NCBI RefSeq assembly: GCF_016906535.1
Contig: NC_057379.1
Coordinates: forward strand, 1,364,001-1,428,000
DNA: 64,000 nucleotides
Source of the DNA: Rhizoctonia solani
Lineage: Eukaryota > Basidiomycota > Agaricomycetes > Cantharellales > Ceratobasidiaceae
Direction of reading: 5' to 3'
In this document: in pieces, positions 24,255 through 36,429 of the stretch
Numbering within the stretch: position 1 is the stretch's first letter
How the letters are laid out: every line of letters begins with the position of its first letter
The notes under the pieces: model-generated
Seen by the model: the letters and a program-made list of their open reading frames with translations, nothing else
Told to the model about the DNA's origin: nothing
Database searches by the model: none
Translations under genes and position numbers: made by a program

Positions 24255-27200
24255 CTGTCGATGTCCAAGCTAGCTAAGTGCTAAGCGCCGAGAGGCACAG
24301 CGAGCCTGGCCAAGCAATGACGACATGACCACTCTTCTGGTTTGATCGACGACCCGAGTGAGAGTTGAAGAGCACAACAATTCCTTAGCTGTCTAATGAC
24401 CGGTAGAGGCTGCTATGTCTGGCAGAACCATAGGCCGCAACCATGATCACTGAGGCGGAGAGCATCCGACGTCGCGAGTAGTCTATACTCTGCGCCATAC
24501 AAACGCAAATCATCTCAACCTCCATTAGCTCAAGACCACTAACCAGGTTTACCGAGCTAGTACAAGAGCCAACATCACACAATACCGACGTCAGCATCCA
24601 CTGCTTTACCTCTGTCAGCTTCATTGTACTTGCTCTCGGCAAGTTCTTTCCACTGTATGCCTGGCGTTTGGGTTTGGTCTGAATCAGATCGTACAATGAC
24701 CATGTCAAATCTCCACAACACTCGGATACGGGATATTCGCAGAGTATGGCGCTTTGTTCGTCATCGTGTGTATCACTCAGGGCGTTATCCGAGTTCAGTC
24801 TGATTGAACCAATCAAGCTATAGAATTATGTAGGACAGAAACACACAACAATACATGACATATCACTGCTTAAACCTACACCAATATATAAAAATCACTC
24901 TGCACACCGTTTCCTATCTACTTCATATACGCAAGTCAGCATATGGTCATTCATCAGCCACATCCTCAGCTCTCACCTTGCTCTCAGCCCACATAGCATC
25001 CATGCCACTCCTCACCGAGCAAAAGGGGCTGGTTATAATCCGTGTGGAGTATGCCTTCAGGTCCAATGGTATATACACTCTCAAGAGCGGGAAAAAGCTT
25101 GAGCATATCGGATGGAACCCAGAACAGCAGCTGCGAGTGGCGGTTTCGCACCCACCCATTACCATCGATTGTCAGTCCACCAGCTATCGCACGGTGGCGT
25201 TCTCTCAGATCTGCCGTTAAAGGGTCAGGTCCGGACGGCCCGGGTGTAGCGCCTGTTCCTGGTGCCTTCCATACTCGAATCGTCGAGTCCCTTGAGCCCG
25301 ATACGATGTATGCGCCGTCGGATGAATATACCACCGAGTCAACCCAACCCTGATGTCCTTGAAGTGGCTCACATGCAGGAGCTCCGTCCGCCACCCTCCA
25401 CACTCGAACGCTTCCATCAACCGAGCCAGATGCGATATGACAGCTGTCGGGTGAGAACACAATCGACTCAACCGAGTACTGATGTGCGTCGAGGGGACCT
25501 AGAACTAAGCCACCACTGTGTGAGTCGAAGATGCAGATAGTGCCATCAGAGGATGCGGAGGCAACAAGCCTGCCATCGAACGAGAATATCACTGATGTAA
25601 TGTCACTTGTATACTTCCACGACCCGAACGGATTGAACACGAGCGACAGCGTCTTCGAGTCCCACATACGAATATTTCTATCACCACAGCCCGAAACAAC
25701 GCGCTCGCCATCGGGGGAGAATGCTACAGATTCGACCTCATCTTCGTGTCTTCTAACCAGGTTGGTAGGCGTCAGAGTCCCATCATCCACCTCCCACACC
25801 CTTACACATGTTATCTTCTGGTTCGAGGTCTTCCAGGCATGCGAGGCAGAAACAATGTGCCTACTATTGGGTGAGAGCGAAATCGAATCAACCCAGCCTT
25901 CATCCACTCCAAGCCCATCTGAGAGCAGCTTGCCACTGGTGGCATCCCACAAACATATCCCGTCAATACCGCCTGAAGCAAGGTACCTTCCGTTGGGAGA
26001 GAACGCCACCGAGAAGATCGTATTGGTATGTCCGACAAGTGGCTCGAGAATGGGAGTGCCGTCGTGTGCGTTGAACATATAGATCACTTTGTCAAAACCC
26101 GCTGCGGCGATGCGTGACCCGTCAGGCGAGATGGCAATGGAGCGGACACCCTCGGTTGGTGTGTTCCGGTGCGAGGTGTGAGCAGATGTCGAGTGGAGTG
26201 CATTCCACATCTTGACGCCCCTCTGTGAGCATGATGCAACTCGTGTGCCGTCGGGTGAGAACGCCGTGGAGGAAACATGGTCGTCGTGTGTGCCAAGTAG
26301 GCAAGGGCTCGAGTAGCCGTTCTCTACATCCCATATATACACGCACTTATCATGAGAGCCAGTGACGAGTTTGTCTCCGAGTGGCGAAAACCGAATGGAT
26401 GTGATTTCCTGGCTGTGTACTTTGGGTGGGGAGTGTGTGGCGGTACCATCATCTAGACTCAAGACGCGCAGATCACCATACACATGGCCGGTGAGAAGGT
26501 GCTTGCTGTTTGGTGAAAAGGCGATTGAAGAGACTGGGGATTGATGAGCGTCGAATGGAAATGGGAGCGATTCGCCAGTGGATGCGTCGTAAACAACAAT
26601 AGGACGCTCGTGGCTCCACAAGCCACATGCAATAAGCTTGCCATCAGGAGAGAATGCCGTGCAGTTGACTCCGTCAGGATGGCGTTTGATGGAGTTGGGT
26701 ATGAGACTGCCGTTGCCACTGTCCCACATCCGTGTTGTCTGGTCCCTGGACCCCGAGAGGAGATGCTTGCCATTCGGCGAAAAACACACTGACATCACCC
26801 GATCATTATGCCCCCGGATGACGTCATATATGCAGTTGCCCGTTTGTGCATCCCGGACAAGAACTGTGCCGTCGTTAGAAGCAGAGGCAAGCAGCGATCC
26901 GTCGGGAGAGAATACTACACAGTTGACGAATTCGGTGTGCCCCTCGAGGGGTCCCAGAGCAACCGCTCCGCTATGACCATGCAATATGTGAACTGTGCCA
27001 TTATAACATCCAACTGCAAATCGAGACTCAGCGGGAGAGAATGCTAGCGAGTGGGGAGTCGAGTGGATCGGCCATGTTGCCAGTATCGCCGTTTGACTTT
27101 GTTCTATTGCAGACCCTTGCAGACGAAGGAGCCCCCGAGTACGACCCCAGTACTGCTTATGTACCGAGCTTGAGTGATGGCAAAATGCCAATGCCGAGAT

Positions 27201-27910
27201 GTATATATGCGGCGTCGACTGCGAGACCGATCCGGCCGCATACTTTGACACAAAGATCCGCGAGTCATTCACTGACTGCATCAGATCTGATGATCCGCTT
27301 TCGCCCTATCACGCATCGTCAACCTAGTATAACTAACACTCTGCGCAATCAGCTTACCGTCAGCCATGGATTAAGCGCCGACAGCATGCTGATGCCCTTG
27401 TCGAGCGTACGCTTCAGGCTCATCACTTCCATCCAGGACAGCAGTCGATACGATAGGAAGTATCTCAGCCCTTTCCGAACCGCCTCACAGGGCGTGCTCT
27501 TGACTACATGGTCTCCCCAATAATGCGCAGTATACGATAGCGCCGGCGAGATTGACCTTGTTATCCGGTCTTCTATGTTCTCTACTTCGCTATCAGTTAC
27601 AAACGAGCTTTCCAGACCACATATGTTGAACCGCAGCTGGTCTTCCATCACCTTGAAGCAGCGTTCGCCCAGCAGCTGACTGTGCTTTGCCTCGTCGCAG
27701 TAGAACCGTGTCGATCGTGCCTTGTCAAACAGAAAGTCCGGGAACGATGCATGCAGCGTGGTGATCTTGCTCTTCCGTCCTGACACGTGCAGCACCGAGT
27801 AAAGGGACTGCAGCAGCATGTCGGCTTTTGTCGGCTTTATGCCGGTGAGCGCTGCGAGCGTGTCGACGTCGACCGGCTCTCTCGCGCAAACTGCCGTCCA
27901 GAGTATCCGA
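24255..27910. repeat. Segment closely duplicated at about 55105-58730
   Basis: Nucleotide sequence from about 24255 through the WD40 exon and into the second half of the NACHT exon is close to that at 55.1-58.7 kb. It includes the 3' flank and the downstream 143-codon ORF. Beyond about 27.9 kb (58.7 kb in the other copy) similarity falls to that of ordinary paralogues. Confidence 0.75.
24385..24816 (-). CDS. Small hypothetical ORF downstream of NLR gene 1, duplicated with it
   Basis: A 143-codon ORF begins 168 bases beyond the NLR stop on the same strand. Its counterpart at 55231-55752 keeps the same frame open along its whole length, including the segment KPKRQAYSGKNLPRAST and the Cys-containing ICVCMAQS. 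It has no signal peptide or domain that I recognise. It could be a real small gene, a downstream exon, or simply 3' UTR that happens to be open in a fairly recent duplication. Confidence 0.3.
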   Translation of the reverse strand: MIGSIRLNSDNALSDTHDDEQSAILCEYPVSECCGDLTWSLYDLIQTKPKRQAYSGKNLPRASTMKLTEVKQWMLTSVLCDVGSCTSSVNLVSGLELMEVEMICVCMAQSIDYSRRRMLSASVIMVAAYGSARHSSLYRSLDS

Positions 27911-29820
27911 CGCATCTGCTCTTGCTCTTCGGGATCTTGCTCTAGCTCATCGGTTGCAGCCTTCAGAATCGTAGTATACAGCTCGTCAATGGCGGCGTGT
28001 CGCGAACCTAAATTGAGGGCCGAGCTGAGAATAGCTTCAAGTCGATCCTGGTCAACCATAGTTCCTTTTCTTCGGATGTACCGAATTGCCGTGGCCGCAT
28101 ATATGAACAGGTTCTTCGACAGGTTCGCAAGTTGGATGAGATCAGACTCGGACACGCTGTCAGGAAGCTCGTCACGGATGTATAGCTCGATGTCCGCTTG
28201 CACAAGCAACGCCTCGATGTCATGCAGCGCGCACATCGACCGACTGTGTTCAGGCTGCGCCTCGACCCTGTGGCGGATGTCCGGCTCGGGTCGGCTGGCG
28301 ACGAAGAACTTCAGAGGCAGACCAGGGGCGATTCGGAACAGCACATCAAGGATTGTCCCAACGCCGTTCGGATTGTTGCATTCATCCAGTGCATCGATCA
28401 CCACCACAAGCCCCTTTGTCATCTTGGTTTTGACCTTCGATAGCGGCTCCTTGATCAGTTTCTCGTATTGACTGTCGATCGATTGCGACTTGACCCTGGG
28501 CTCTCTCTCCAAAACCCGCAACAGCGCCGACCGGAATGATGGCGAGTACTGCGCAAGCTGGTGCGCAATAGTTGGCACGATTCTTCCCACGTCCCGGCAT
28601 TCGTCCGAAGTGCGCGTGCAAAAGAAACTAGCGCCGAGTGCGCCGCGGTCGTTGAGAGACTTGGCAAAGGTGTATGCAATGGTTGTCTTGCCCGTTCCGG
28701 CCATTCCGTTCATCCAGAACACGTTGGGCTTGGTCTGGTCGAGCGACCACTGATCGAGCTCACGCAGGATCTGCGATCGAGTGTTCTTGGTACACGCCCT
28801 GCGATTGACCTCGTGGGATAAAAGCGAGTTGTAGACGGCGGAGTCAGCAGGTGATAAAGCGTCGAGACGTGAGTCCTGAAGCGCGGAACATTAACATCCA
28901 TGTTCACGGTTTAGTTTCCGTTCTCACCGCGCGCTGCTCTGCAACTATGTGCCACATGTTCAAGCTTGCCTCGGTCTGTGCCACCTATTACTACTGTTGC
29001 CCGAAGATGTGTGCCTGTCTCCCACCTGTAGATCGCCAAGAATCTCAGCTATGCGCCTGTATCCTCGCAGTATGTCTTCTTCATCTTGTTCGGCTTGCCT
29101 GTAGTACCCTGTTTTTCCGCGGCCCTGCTTGCTGCGGATGATGTCCACTTGCTCTTCGACGGACCTTCACATAGCTTGAGCTTTCTGAACTCAACCAACC
29201 ATACCCAACTCACCTTGCCTTTGCTTCAAGGAACTCCGAAACCTCATCTGACTTAGACACTTCTATGTGCCGACGGAGCGACGCGCTAAGTGAACTCAGC
29301 CTTGTCGCCAGATCGACCATCTCATTGTGGTGCGTCACGCTCAACTGGACAAGAGCAAGATTCAATCCGTATGAAGCAGGACAGTATGACACATGCCACT
29401 GACCTCGATACGTTCAACGCAGGATACCAGTCCTCCGATAGCGGCTTGAAGAGGCGGGAATACTACTGCGCTTTCTTGCAATGACCTCAGCGTACTGACC
29501 AGAGTTTGTAAAACCGAAGGCTCAGAGGTCGCAGACCGGGGTACTGTGGAAGCCGCGGTGTCCGTGGTCACGTAAGCACCGTCGAACGAATTTATTGCGG
29601 CTGACGGTTGATCTACGTCTGAAAGCCGTGATGAGCTGGCAGCAGGCACCGTGCCTTTGTGAGTAGCTGGCTCCGCTTGTAACGACTGAGCGTCGGTGTG
29701 AGTAGAGGGTGCAAAAATCGGGACATCTGATGCGCGGGCGGAAGCAAACACTGCTTTGAGTTTATTCTTTGAGCGTCCTATGAAGTTGCGAATGCCTTTC
29801 TTTTTTCCTGTAGAGGACAT
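24984..29820 (-). CDS. NACHT-WD40 NLR-like receptor (STAND NTPase), intact, five exons, 1498 aa
   Basis: This is a fungal NLR-type signalling ATPase, a family linked to non-self recognition and programmed cell death. Exons in coding order: 29820-29404, 29344-29214, 29164-29026, 28875-27358, 27275-24984. They total 4497 nt, exactly 1499 codons. The start is the ATG of [13 protein letters not shown]; the longer reading starts at TTG. The N-terminal part is a basic, Ser-rich tail followed by helices ([16 protein letters not shown], then a coiled-coil-like [18 protein letters not shown]). The NACHT domain has the P-loop GMAGTGKTT, Walker [11 protein letters not shown] and [14 protein letters not shown]. 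The C-terminus carries about 14 WD40 repeats, enough for two seven-blade propellers. The ligand and the N-terminal effector type are unknown. Confidence 0.92.
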
Positions 29821-30439
29821 GCTGGCCAAGGTAGTCGCCAGGCCGGACAACGGCTTAAGCGCTTTAGCTGTCCGGGTAAAGGGTCAATGATCGGCGCTTG
29901 TATGGTGCTCGGGCTATACAGTACCACTCGGTACGTACTCAGGTTTGATTGGATCTTTCTCCAAAGTTCCTAGGGCACGGAGAGAGGAGAAATTCTGCAG
30001 TGGGAATGTTGCATTGGTGCTTCGACCAGAAAGAAAAAAGAAAAAAAGGGGACTGGCATAGGAAATGGAGTTGCCGTTGTCCATTTTGGCCTTTGTGCAA
30101 GGTTCATTCGTTGTATCAAAACAATGTAGTAGCTGTCACAAATAAAAATCGCCCGTGGAATGGTTGTGACCTAGAACACAGGAGGAGCTTGTTTGCAAAA
30201 GTATCAGTTAGGACAACATCTAGCAAAGGACACAACAGACCTACCCCAATAGGCAACCATTGAGATTAAAAAATCGCCCACGTGCTGGAATAAGAGGCCA
30301 AGACTGATGCAAGCCTAGCCAGGAAGCTTGGAAAAAACAGGATGCTGGCAGATAATCCAGCCATTGATCCCCACAAATAGATGTTTGACCGTACCAAAGC
30401 CTTACTTGGCCTTCTTTTGATTTGCGGCACTGAGCTTGC
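29821..30439. other. Upstream region of NLR gene 1
   Basis: No gene is seen. It holds the presumed promoter of the minus-strand NLR gene, then AT-rich sequence poor in CpG up to the solo LTR. Confidence 0.5.
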
Positions 30440-30903
30440 TGTCATAACCCATATCTGGAGGGGTTATTACCATATATATCCACTGTCAAAGATATATATA
30501 GTATATATGATGCACAGTGATATATTAATAATATAAGTAGCTGGGGGACGTTGCACTCCCCCCGCCCCCCTAGCCACGGGCCAATGTTAATGCCCATGGG
30601 CAAGGTCTGAATAATATATTATTATAGAAGAGATTATGTCATCCCCCCCCACCTCAAATCCGTAGTAGTTTAGTATAGTATTTGATAAAGGACTGGAGGG
30701 GGGGAGGTCATGTGACCTGGACTTAGAGAATATCACTAAGTCCAGCCATGTCAACCATAAGTCTCTTATATGTGGGAACTTGGAGGTTCTGAGTGCATAT
30801 GTGCTAGTATATGCGTGCTTGCGGTCATGTTGGTGTGCAACATGAGTGTATTGGAGGCTTGACAAGGTCAGGACTCATGGAAATAATGGAAAGGGTTGTG
30901 ACA
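30440..30903. mobile_element. Solo LTR, short family Z (copy 1)
   Basis: This 464-bp insertion begins TGTCATAACCC and ends TTGTGACA. It is flanked by the perfect 5-bp repeat CTTGC (30435-30439 and 30904-30908). It matches the insertion at 50609-51044 over most of its length. TG...CA ends with a 5-bp target duplication and no internal coding fit a solo LTR. Confidence 0.85.
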
Positions 30904-31554
30904 CTTGCAAACCATAGTTGTTGTCTTCTGATCCAATAAATAGAGAGCGCGTTGACCAAAACCTGCATCCTGAGCTATGATGCAGAGGTTGATCCATTTT
31001 TAAGTAGCATCCAGCAAACAAGCATACACCGGTAGCCTAGATGAGAACAACCAAATGCGGGATGCAACCAGGTTTAGCAGTATATAGGATGCAAAAAGGT
31101 TGAGTTGGGGGTAGTAGTTGGTGGCAAAGTGACAAATAGAAGGAGCTAATGTGGTGCTGTTGTTCACTTGGAGTTTTTGCATGGCTAGAAAGTGTCAGCT
31201 AGTGATCATATTACTCAACGTCTGGTAACTCTCAAACCATTGTGACACCTTGATGAGCAAACAGTTTACTTGGAGAAGCAGCTATGTTTGCCAATAGTCT
31301 ACATATTCTTGAACACAGCAAAGCTTGTGGAGAGCATGGGATATGGGTCTGAGCGGGACGCAACATTTGTAGTTGATAGCGCTCTCTTAGTTGACCACAA
31401 CAACCCTTGCAGCAGTCCACCACTAATCCCTTCCTCCTGCTTGTCAGTCTTGACATGGCTGGTTACAGCATTTGACTGCAATGAGCAGAGGCCAAGATAC
31501 TGAACTGTATTGCCCTATTAGGAAGCCAGCCAGCTGCAGTAAATACATGGTCAG
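30904..31554. other. Low-CpG flank of the retrotransposon nest
   Basis: No gene is recognised. The sequence is AT-rich and poor in CpG, with broken short ORFs, and may be an old decayed repeat. Its right end carries GTCAG (31550-31554), the left target duplication of element B. Confidence 0.4.
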
Positions 31555-32125
31555 TGTCCTAGACGTCTGTAAGGACGTCAAGGCGGAGGGCGCTTGCGGC
31601 CAGGTATATCTAAGTAGAAACCGCGTAAGGCAGTGAGCAAGCTATCCTACAACAACAACCAGCTATACTACAATGACCAGGGCTGTAAGGGCAATGGCAA
31701 GCTATGTAGGTACAACAAAGAGGCTGCTTAAGGCGGTGTAGACTAAGTAACTAAGTGGTTTACTGGGCATATGGCCCTTGTACAATGTGAAGATGCAACA
31801 AGAGGTAATCAACCTGGGTGTTACCATGGTTGGTTGGCCTCCTTATATATTACAAGACTGAACTAATTACAAATACAGTATATGCAAAACCATAACCAAT
31901 AAGAACCCTGCTCTGCAGTTGGCCTTACTCATGCATACGTGTCACTGATGATGTCATAGGTGGAGGTGGCTACATATGATGAGTAAGCGCGGATGGGGAC
32001 GTGGCTTGGCGCTTAGTGTATGATATAAGCGCCAAAGTCACGTGATTAAAAATGTCCTCTGATTGCCTTTGTTTAAATTTGAGAAAGTGGGAATAAATTC
32101 CCTGGTATTGATTGTGTCTACAACA
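31555..32125 (-). repeat. 3' LTR of element B
   Basis: The minus strand reads TGTTGTAGACACAATC...GTCTAGGACA, preceded by a purine tract (complement of 32126-32140). It carries TATATAAGG followed by AGGTTGATTACCT, as in the other family LTRs. It differs from the 5' LTR at about 13 positions, nearly all explicable as CpG decay. Confidence 0.92.
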
Positions 32126-32138
32126 CTGCCCCCCCTCT
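32126..32138 (-). other. Polypurine tract of element B
   Basis: The minus strand reads AGAGGGGGGGCAG immediately before the 3' LTR, the standard position of the plus-strand primer. Confidence 0.75.
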
Positions 32139-32210
32139 AAGGGCCTTGGCAGCGCCAAGGGCCTTCTTTTTCATATCTTTTTTGTATTTTTCCAAAAAAT
32201 TTTTGGTGTT

Positions 32211-35200
32211 TTAGAGGTTTTCTTGGGGTTCCCATGTATTCTCTTTGTGGCCATAGCCCTTCCATTTAACCCGGAAGAACCATTTACCACCTCTTTCCTC
32301 TGCGTCCGTTATCCCTTCTACCTTGTACTCCTCTTCCCCATCCACGGTGATTGGTGGTGGGCAATTCTTGAAGGCTTGTTTCTTGTCTCTTTTCACCTTA
32401 GATAGCAGCCCTATGTAGAAGATGTTGTGTATCCTCATGGACGGCAGTAATTCCAGCCGGTAAGCTTGATTGGAGATTTTCTTGGTTATTTTGAAGGGTC
32501 CTAGGCGTTGATTGGTCAGCTTAGGACTCAGGGTCTTAAGTTTCACATTCTTGGCGTCTAACCAGGCCTCTTCTCTGATCTCAAATTCCAATGGTTCTCC
32601 TGTTTCTCCGGCTGTCATGCGTGTCTTAGACTGCTGGAGTGCTGCTTCTATTTCCCTCCATTGTGCTTCCATTTGGGCGGCTAAGTTGTCTGCCTCAGGG
32701 ACATCCATTGGGACGTTACTTGGGGTAAGTGAAGGTTCCCATCTGTATAGTGCCTTGAATGGGGATTTGCTGGTGCTGCTGTGTACTGCATTGTTGTAGG
32801 CAAATTCCACCATAGGTAACCATTTGACCCAATCCTTTTGGTTGATCCCTGAATAAGCTTGTAGGAAGTGCTTGACTGTGGGGTTCACTTGTTCTGTCTG
32901 GCCATTGCTTTGGGGGTGGTACGCCAAGGAGAAGTGGGGGTCTATTCCTAAGTGCTGGTACAGCACCTTGAGGAACTTATTATTGAAGACCCTTCCACAA
33001 TCTGATACTGTCTTTTCAGGCATTCCATAACGTTTCCAGACATGTTGTAGGAACAGTTCCGCCAGTGCCGGTGCCTTGAGCTTCTTGGAACATTCCACCA
33101 AAATGACGTATTTGGTGAAGCTGTCTACAATGACCAGGATGGAATCATTGTTACTGTCCTTTGGTAAGTCAACAATCATGTTGTAGGAGATATGTTGCCA
33201 TGGCCTAGTAGGGAGTTCAAGGGGTTGAGGCAGAATCAAAGAGTACTTTGGTTTCCAGATTTGTTGGCAAGTTTTGCAGGAATCCACATGCCAATAGGTG
33301 TCAGCCCAAATGCCTGGCCAGTAGTAGACGTGCAAGATCAGCTCTAGGGTTCTTTGCCTTCCAGGATGGCCTGCCAAGGGGCTGTCATGGTAGATGCGTA
33401 AAAGCTCCGTTTGCAGGGTCCCAACATCCAGTACCACAATCCTTCCCTGGTAGAACAGCAGACTGGCTTCCATTTTGTAGTCCTTGAATGCTTGTTTAAT
33501 GGAAGGTGGTGCCTTGGATTTGTTTTGGAGGAATTGGAGGATCTCTTCCAAGGATTTGTCCTGGTCCAGGGATGATTCTATTTGGTGCTGTAGCTCTGTT
33601 TCTGGTAGTACTAGGGCAACGTTGGCAAAGATAGGGCTAGGTAACATGGTTTGGCTGTCAGGGGGAATGTTGGCGTGATTGGTGCGGCGTGAGAGAGTGT
33701 CAGGTTTTCCAGACTGTTTTCCTGGACGGTATACAATCTGGAAGTTGTATCCGGCTAACAATAGATGCCATCTGGCATGGCGGTGGTTAAATGTCCGGGA
33801 TTCCTTCCAGTACTCCAGATTCCGGTGGTTGGTGAACACAGTAATGGGGTGTAGGGTCCCCTCCAGGAAGATGCGCCAATATTCAAATGACCGGATAATG
33901 GCCAGAAGTTCCTTATTGTGGGTGTCATAGTTTTGTTTGGCACCCTTGAATGATTCCAACAGAAACCCTAGTGGGTGTAGGCAACCGTCTTCCTGTTGTT
34001 GACTAAGTATGGAACCTAAAGCTGTGCCGGATGCGTCCGTTTCCAGGTAATAGGGTTTGGATGGGTCAGCGTGACAGAGTACCGGGGCATTTGTGATAGC
34101 GTCCTTCAGGCCTTGGAATGATTCTTGCTCCCTTGTACCCCATTTCCACAGTGTATCTTTTTTGACCAGGTTATGTAATGGCCTGGCCATATGGCTGAAG
34201 TTGGCAACAAACTGGTGTAGGAAATTGGCAAACCCTAAGAATGACTGAACCTCTTTGACCTTTGTTGGGGTTGGCCATTCCTGAATGGCCTGGATTTTGA
34301 GCTTATCCAGGCTAAACCCTTTATCTGATACAATTATCCCTAAGTATTCCACCAATGTAACATGGAAAGTGCACTTGGATGCCTTGCAGAACAACTGATT
34401 CTCCATGAGACATCTTAAGACCTTGTGAACATGTTGTGCATGTGATGCGTCATCCTTGGAATAGATCAGGATGTTGTCAAGGTAGATGATGACGCATACA
34501 TCAAGCAAATCCTTAAATAACTTGTTCATAAAGTGCTGAAATGCGGCAGGAGCGTTGGTTAGGCCAAAGGTCATAACTAGGGACTCATAAAGGCCATACT
34601 TGGTACAGAACGCGGTCTTCCATTTGTTGCCTTCCTTAACTCAGACATTATTGTATCCCCATTGTAAATCCAGTTTGGAGAATATCTTGGCACCACGTAA
34701 TTGGGCCATCAGATCATCTGGGCAGGGTAATGGATACACGTTCTTTTTAGTCCTGTTATTCAGGCAACAATAGTCAACTACCAATTGGCGTGAGCCATCC
34801 TTTTTTGGGACAAACATGACAGGAGAGCTGATTGATGATTTGCTGGGACAGATCTTTCCGGCTTTGAGTTCATCCCTAAGCCAATCTTTGAGCGTAGCGG
34901 ATTTGGCATCGGTCATGCTGTACAGGGGCAAGTTAAGCGGACCTTCTTCCGTTAGCTCAATTCCAATGTCATAGTGCCTATGTGGGGGAAGCTTGTTGAA
35001 TTCTTCTTCCCCAAATACCTTAGCATACTGGTGGTACTTGGAGGGTACTCCTTCAAGCGGATTTTTGTCAGCTTCTTCCTCTTTGGCAATGGTCACGTGT
35101 TCAGGAGGGGCGTGAGGGAAGGTGATGGTATGCATGTTCCAATCAATTTCCAGATTATGGGCATCCAGCCATTTCAATCCCAAGATGGCAGCGTGGGACC

Positions 35201-35561
35201 CTGTATTGCATATTAAAAAGGTCTCTGTCATGCGTTTGCCATCAAGGGAGAAGGTAAGGATAGCATTCTTCCAGATTTTGCCAGCCTGGGGGCTCAACCC
35301 ATTGAGCATAGTAACGGTTTGGGGAGTAGGGAGGTCTATCAGTGGGAGGCGGAGTGATTCTGCGGTACAGGGGTGCATGAATGAAGAGGTGGCGCCTGAG
35401 TCAATCAGGACTTCTAAGTGATCCGCTTTTTTCTCTGGCTGTATTGGAATTGTAAAGAGGGGTGCAATTCTATTGGTACTTGATATATTACAAATTTCCA
35501 AACATAAGCCAGAGTCCTTAGGGTCCTTGCGTGCGGCAGCAGGTACCCTTACTCTTTTCCC
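32211..35561 (-). pseudogene. Element B pol: protease, RT, RNase H, integrase, chromodomain; one TGA
   Basis: The polyprotein frame starts by -1 shift near 35555. Its protease motif is LIDSGATSSF near 35405. An in-frame TGA at 34641-34643 interrupts NNV-VKEG, where relatives have a codon of the CGN type, and the same frame then runs to 32211. The RT active site reads YLDNILIY instead of YLDDILIY, so a catalytic Asp is lost. RNase H reads VFTNHRNLEYW where TDH is expected. The integrase (GHPGRQ finger, TVSDCGRVFNN, YHPQSNGQTEQ) and chromodomain (VEGITDAEERGGKWFFRVKW) are otherwise recognisable. The copy cannot be autonomous. Confidence 0.92.
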
Positions 35562-36424
35562 AATTGGTACTTGGAGTCTTTGCCTATCTTGGCAGTCTCT
35601 TTAGCCTTCCCCTTGTCTTTGATGGGGGTGGCTTTCCAGCCCGTGCGGCACTCCGCAAACTTGTGGCCCATTTTGCCACATTTGATACAGGCGCCTGCGG
35701 CATGGCAGCGGTTTTGCTCTTCTTCCAACACAAAATTAGGATTGTTGGAGAGTTTCTTTGAACCGGAAGTGGCTTGGCCAGTACTGGTCCCCCTTGCGGG
35801 GTTAGATGGTCTGCTAGACTTATTATCCTTTGGTGGATGGCTAGCTTGCTCCTCACGGAGGGCGTTGTCAATGATGAGTGCTGCATTCTGCAGCTTGAGG
35901 AGGGTGCGGGGACGGTGTTTGCAGGTTGCAATTTGGCGGCTGACCTCCCAGTGGAGGCCACAGGCAAATTGGCCTCTAAGGACCATGTCATTCCAGTCCA
36001 GTTCCATGGCAAGGGTTCTGAACTTTGTGATATAGTCTGCGCATGTGCCGGACTGAGTAAGGGTGGTGATCTTCCGCTTGGCGGCCCTTGTGGTGTCAGG
36101 GTTGCCAAATGCTGCCAGGAACTCTACCTTGAACCCCTCAACAGTTTGGATGATAGCTTGGTGTGATCCAAGCTGGTTGAGGTGTGGGTGGGCCCATGCT
36201 CCCGCGGAATCCTTCATATTCATGAGAAGGAAGGATAGGACTTCTTGGTCCGTGGGAAACATGCGCAAGTTCAGCCTGGTCCAGGCCAGCATCATTGTAA
36301 GCCATTGCTTGGCTTCACTCCCAATCTTGCCTGTATAGGCATCTGGATGGTCTACTTTGACCGGGGCAGGGTATGCGGCAACTGGAGCTGGTGGAGGAGG
36401 GGCAGATGCTCCAATTGGGGATTG
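35549..36424 (-). pseudogene. Element B gag, 3' portion (split by element C)
   Basis: Capsid-like region from QSPIGAS through DHPDAYTGKIGSEAKQWL to a CCHC knuckle, C-IK-C-GKMG-H-KFAE-C, near 35650. It is cut at its upstream side by the left end of element C (36425). The missing N-terminal part lies beyond C at 44383-44854. The stop at 35549 follows the slippery heptamer. Confidence 0.85.
35555..35561 (-). promoter_or_regulatory. -1 ribosomal frameshift heptamer, element B
   Basis: The minus strand reads G GGA AAA in the gag frame, two codons before the gag stop. A -1 slip enters the protease-RT frame. The same heptamer occurs in element D at 48198-48204. Confidence 0.7.
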
Positions 36425-36429
36425 GAGAT

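Noticed and set aside
25042..26976. Many plus-strand ORFs up to 183 codons opposite the WD40 exon of NLR gene 1 (and likewise near 55.9-57.9 kb)
   Set aside because: They mirror the repeated WD40 codons on the other strand and shift frame from repeat to repeat.
27818..28471. Plus-strand ORF of 217 codons opposite the NACHT exon, with a 271-codon analogue at 58540-59355
   Set aside because: Ser-rich antisense reading of the NACHT exon; its conservation follows from conservation of the sense frame.
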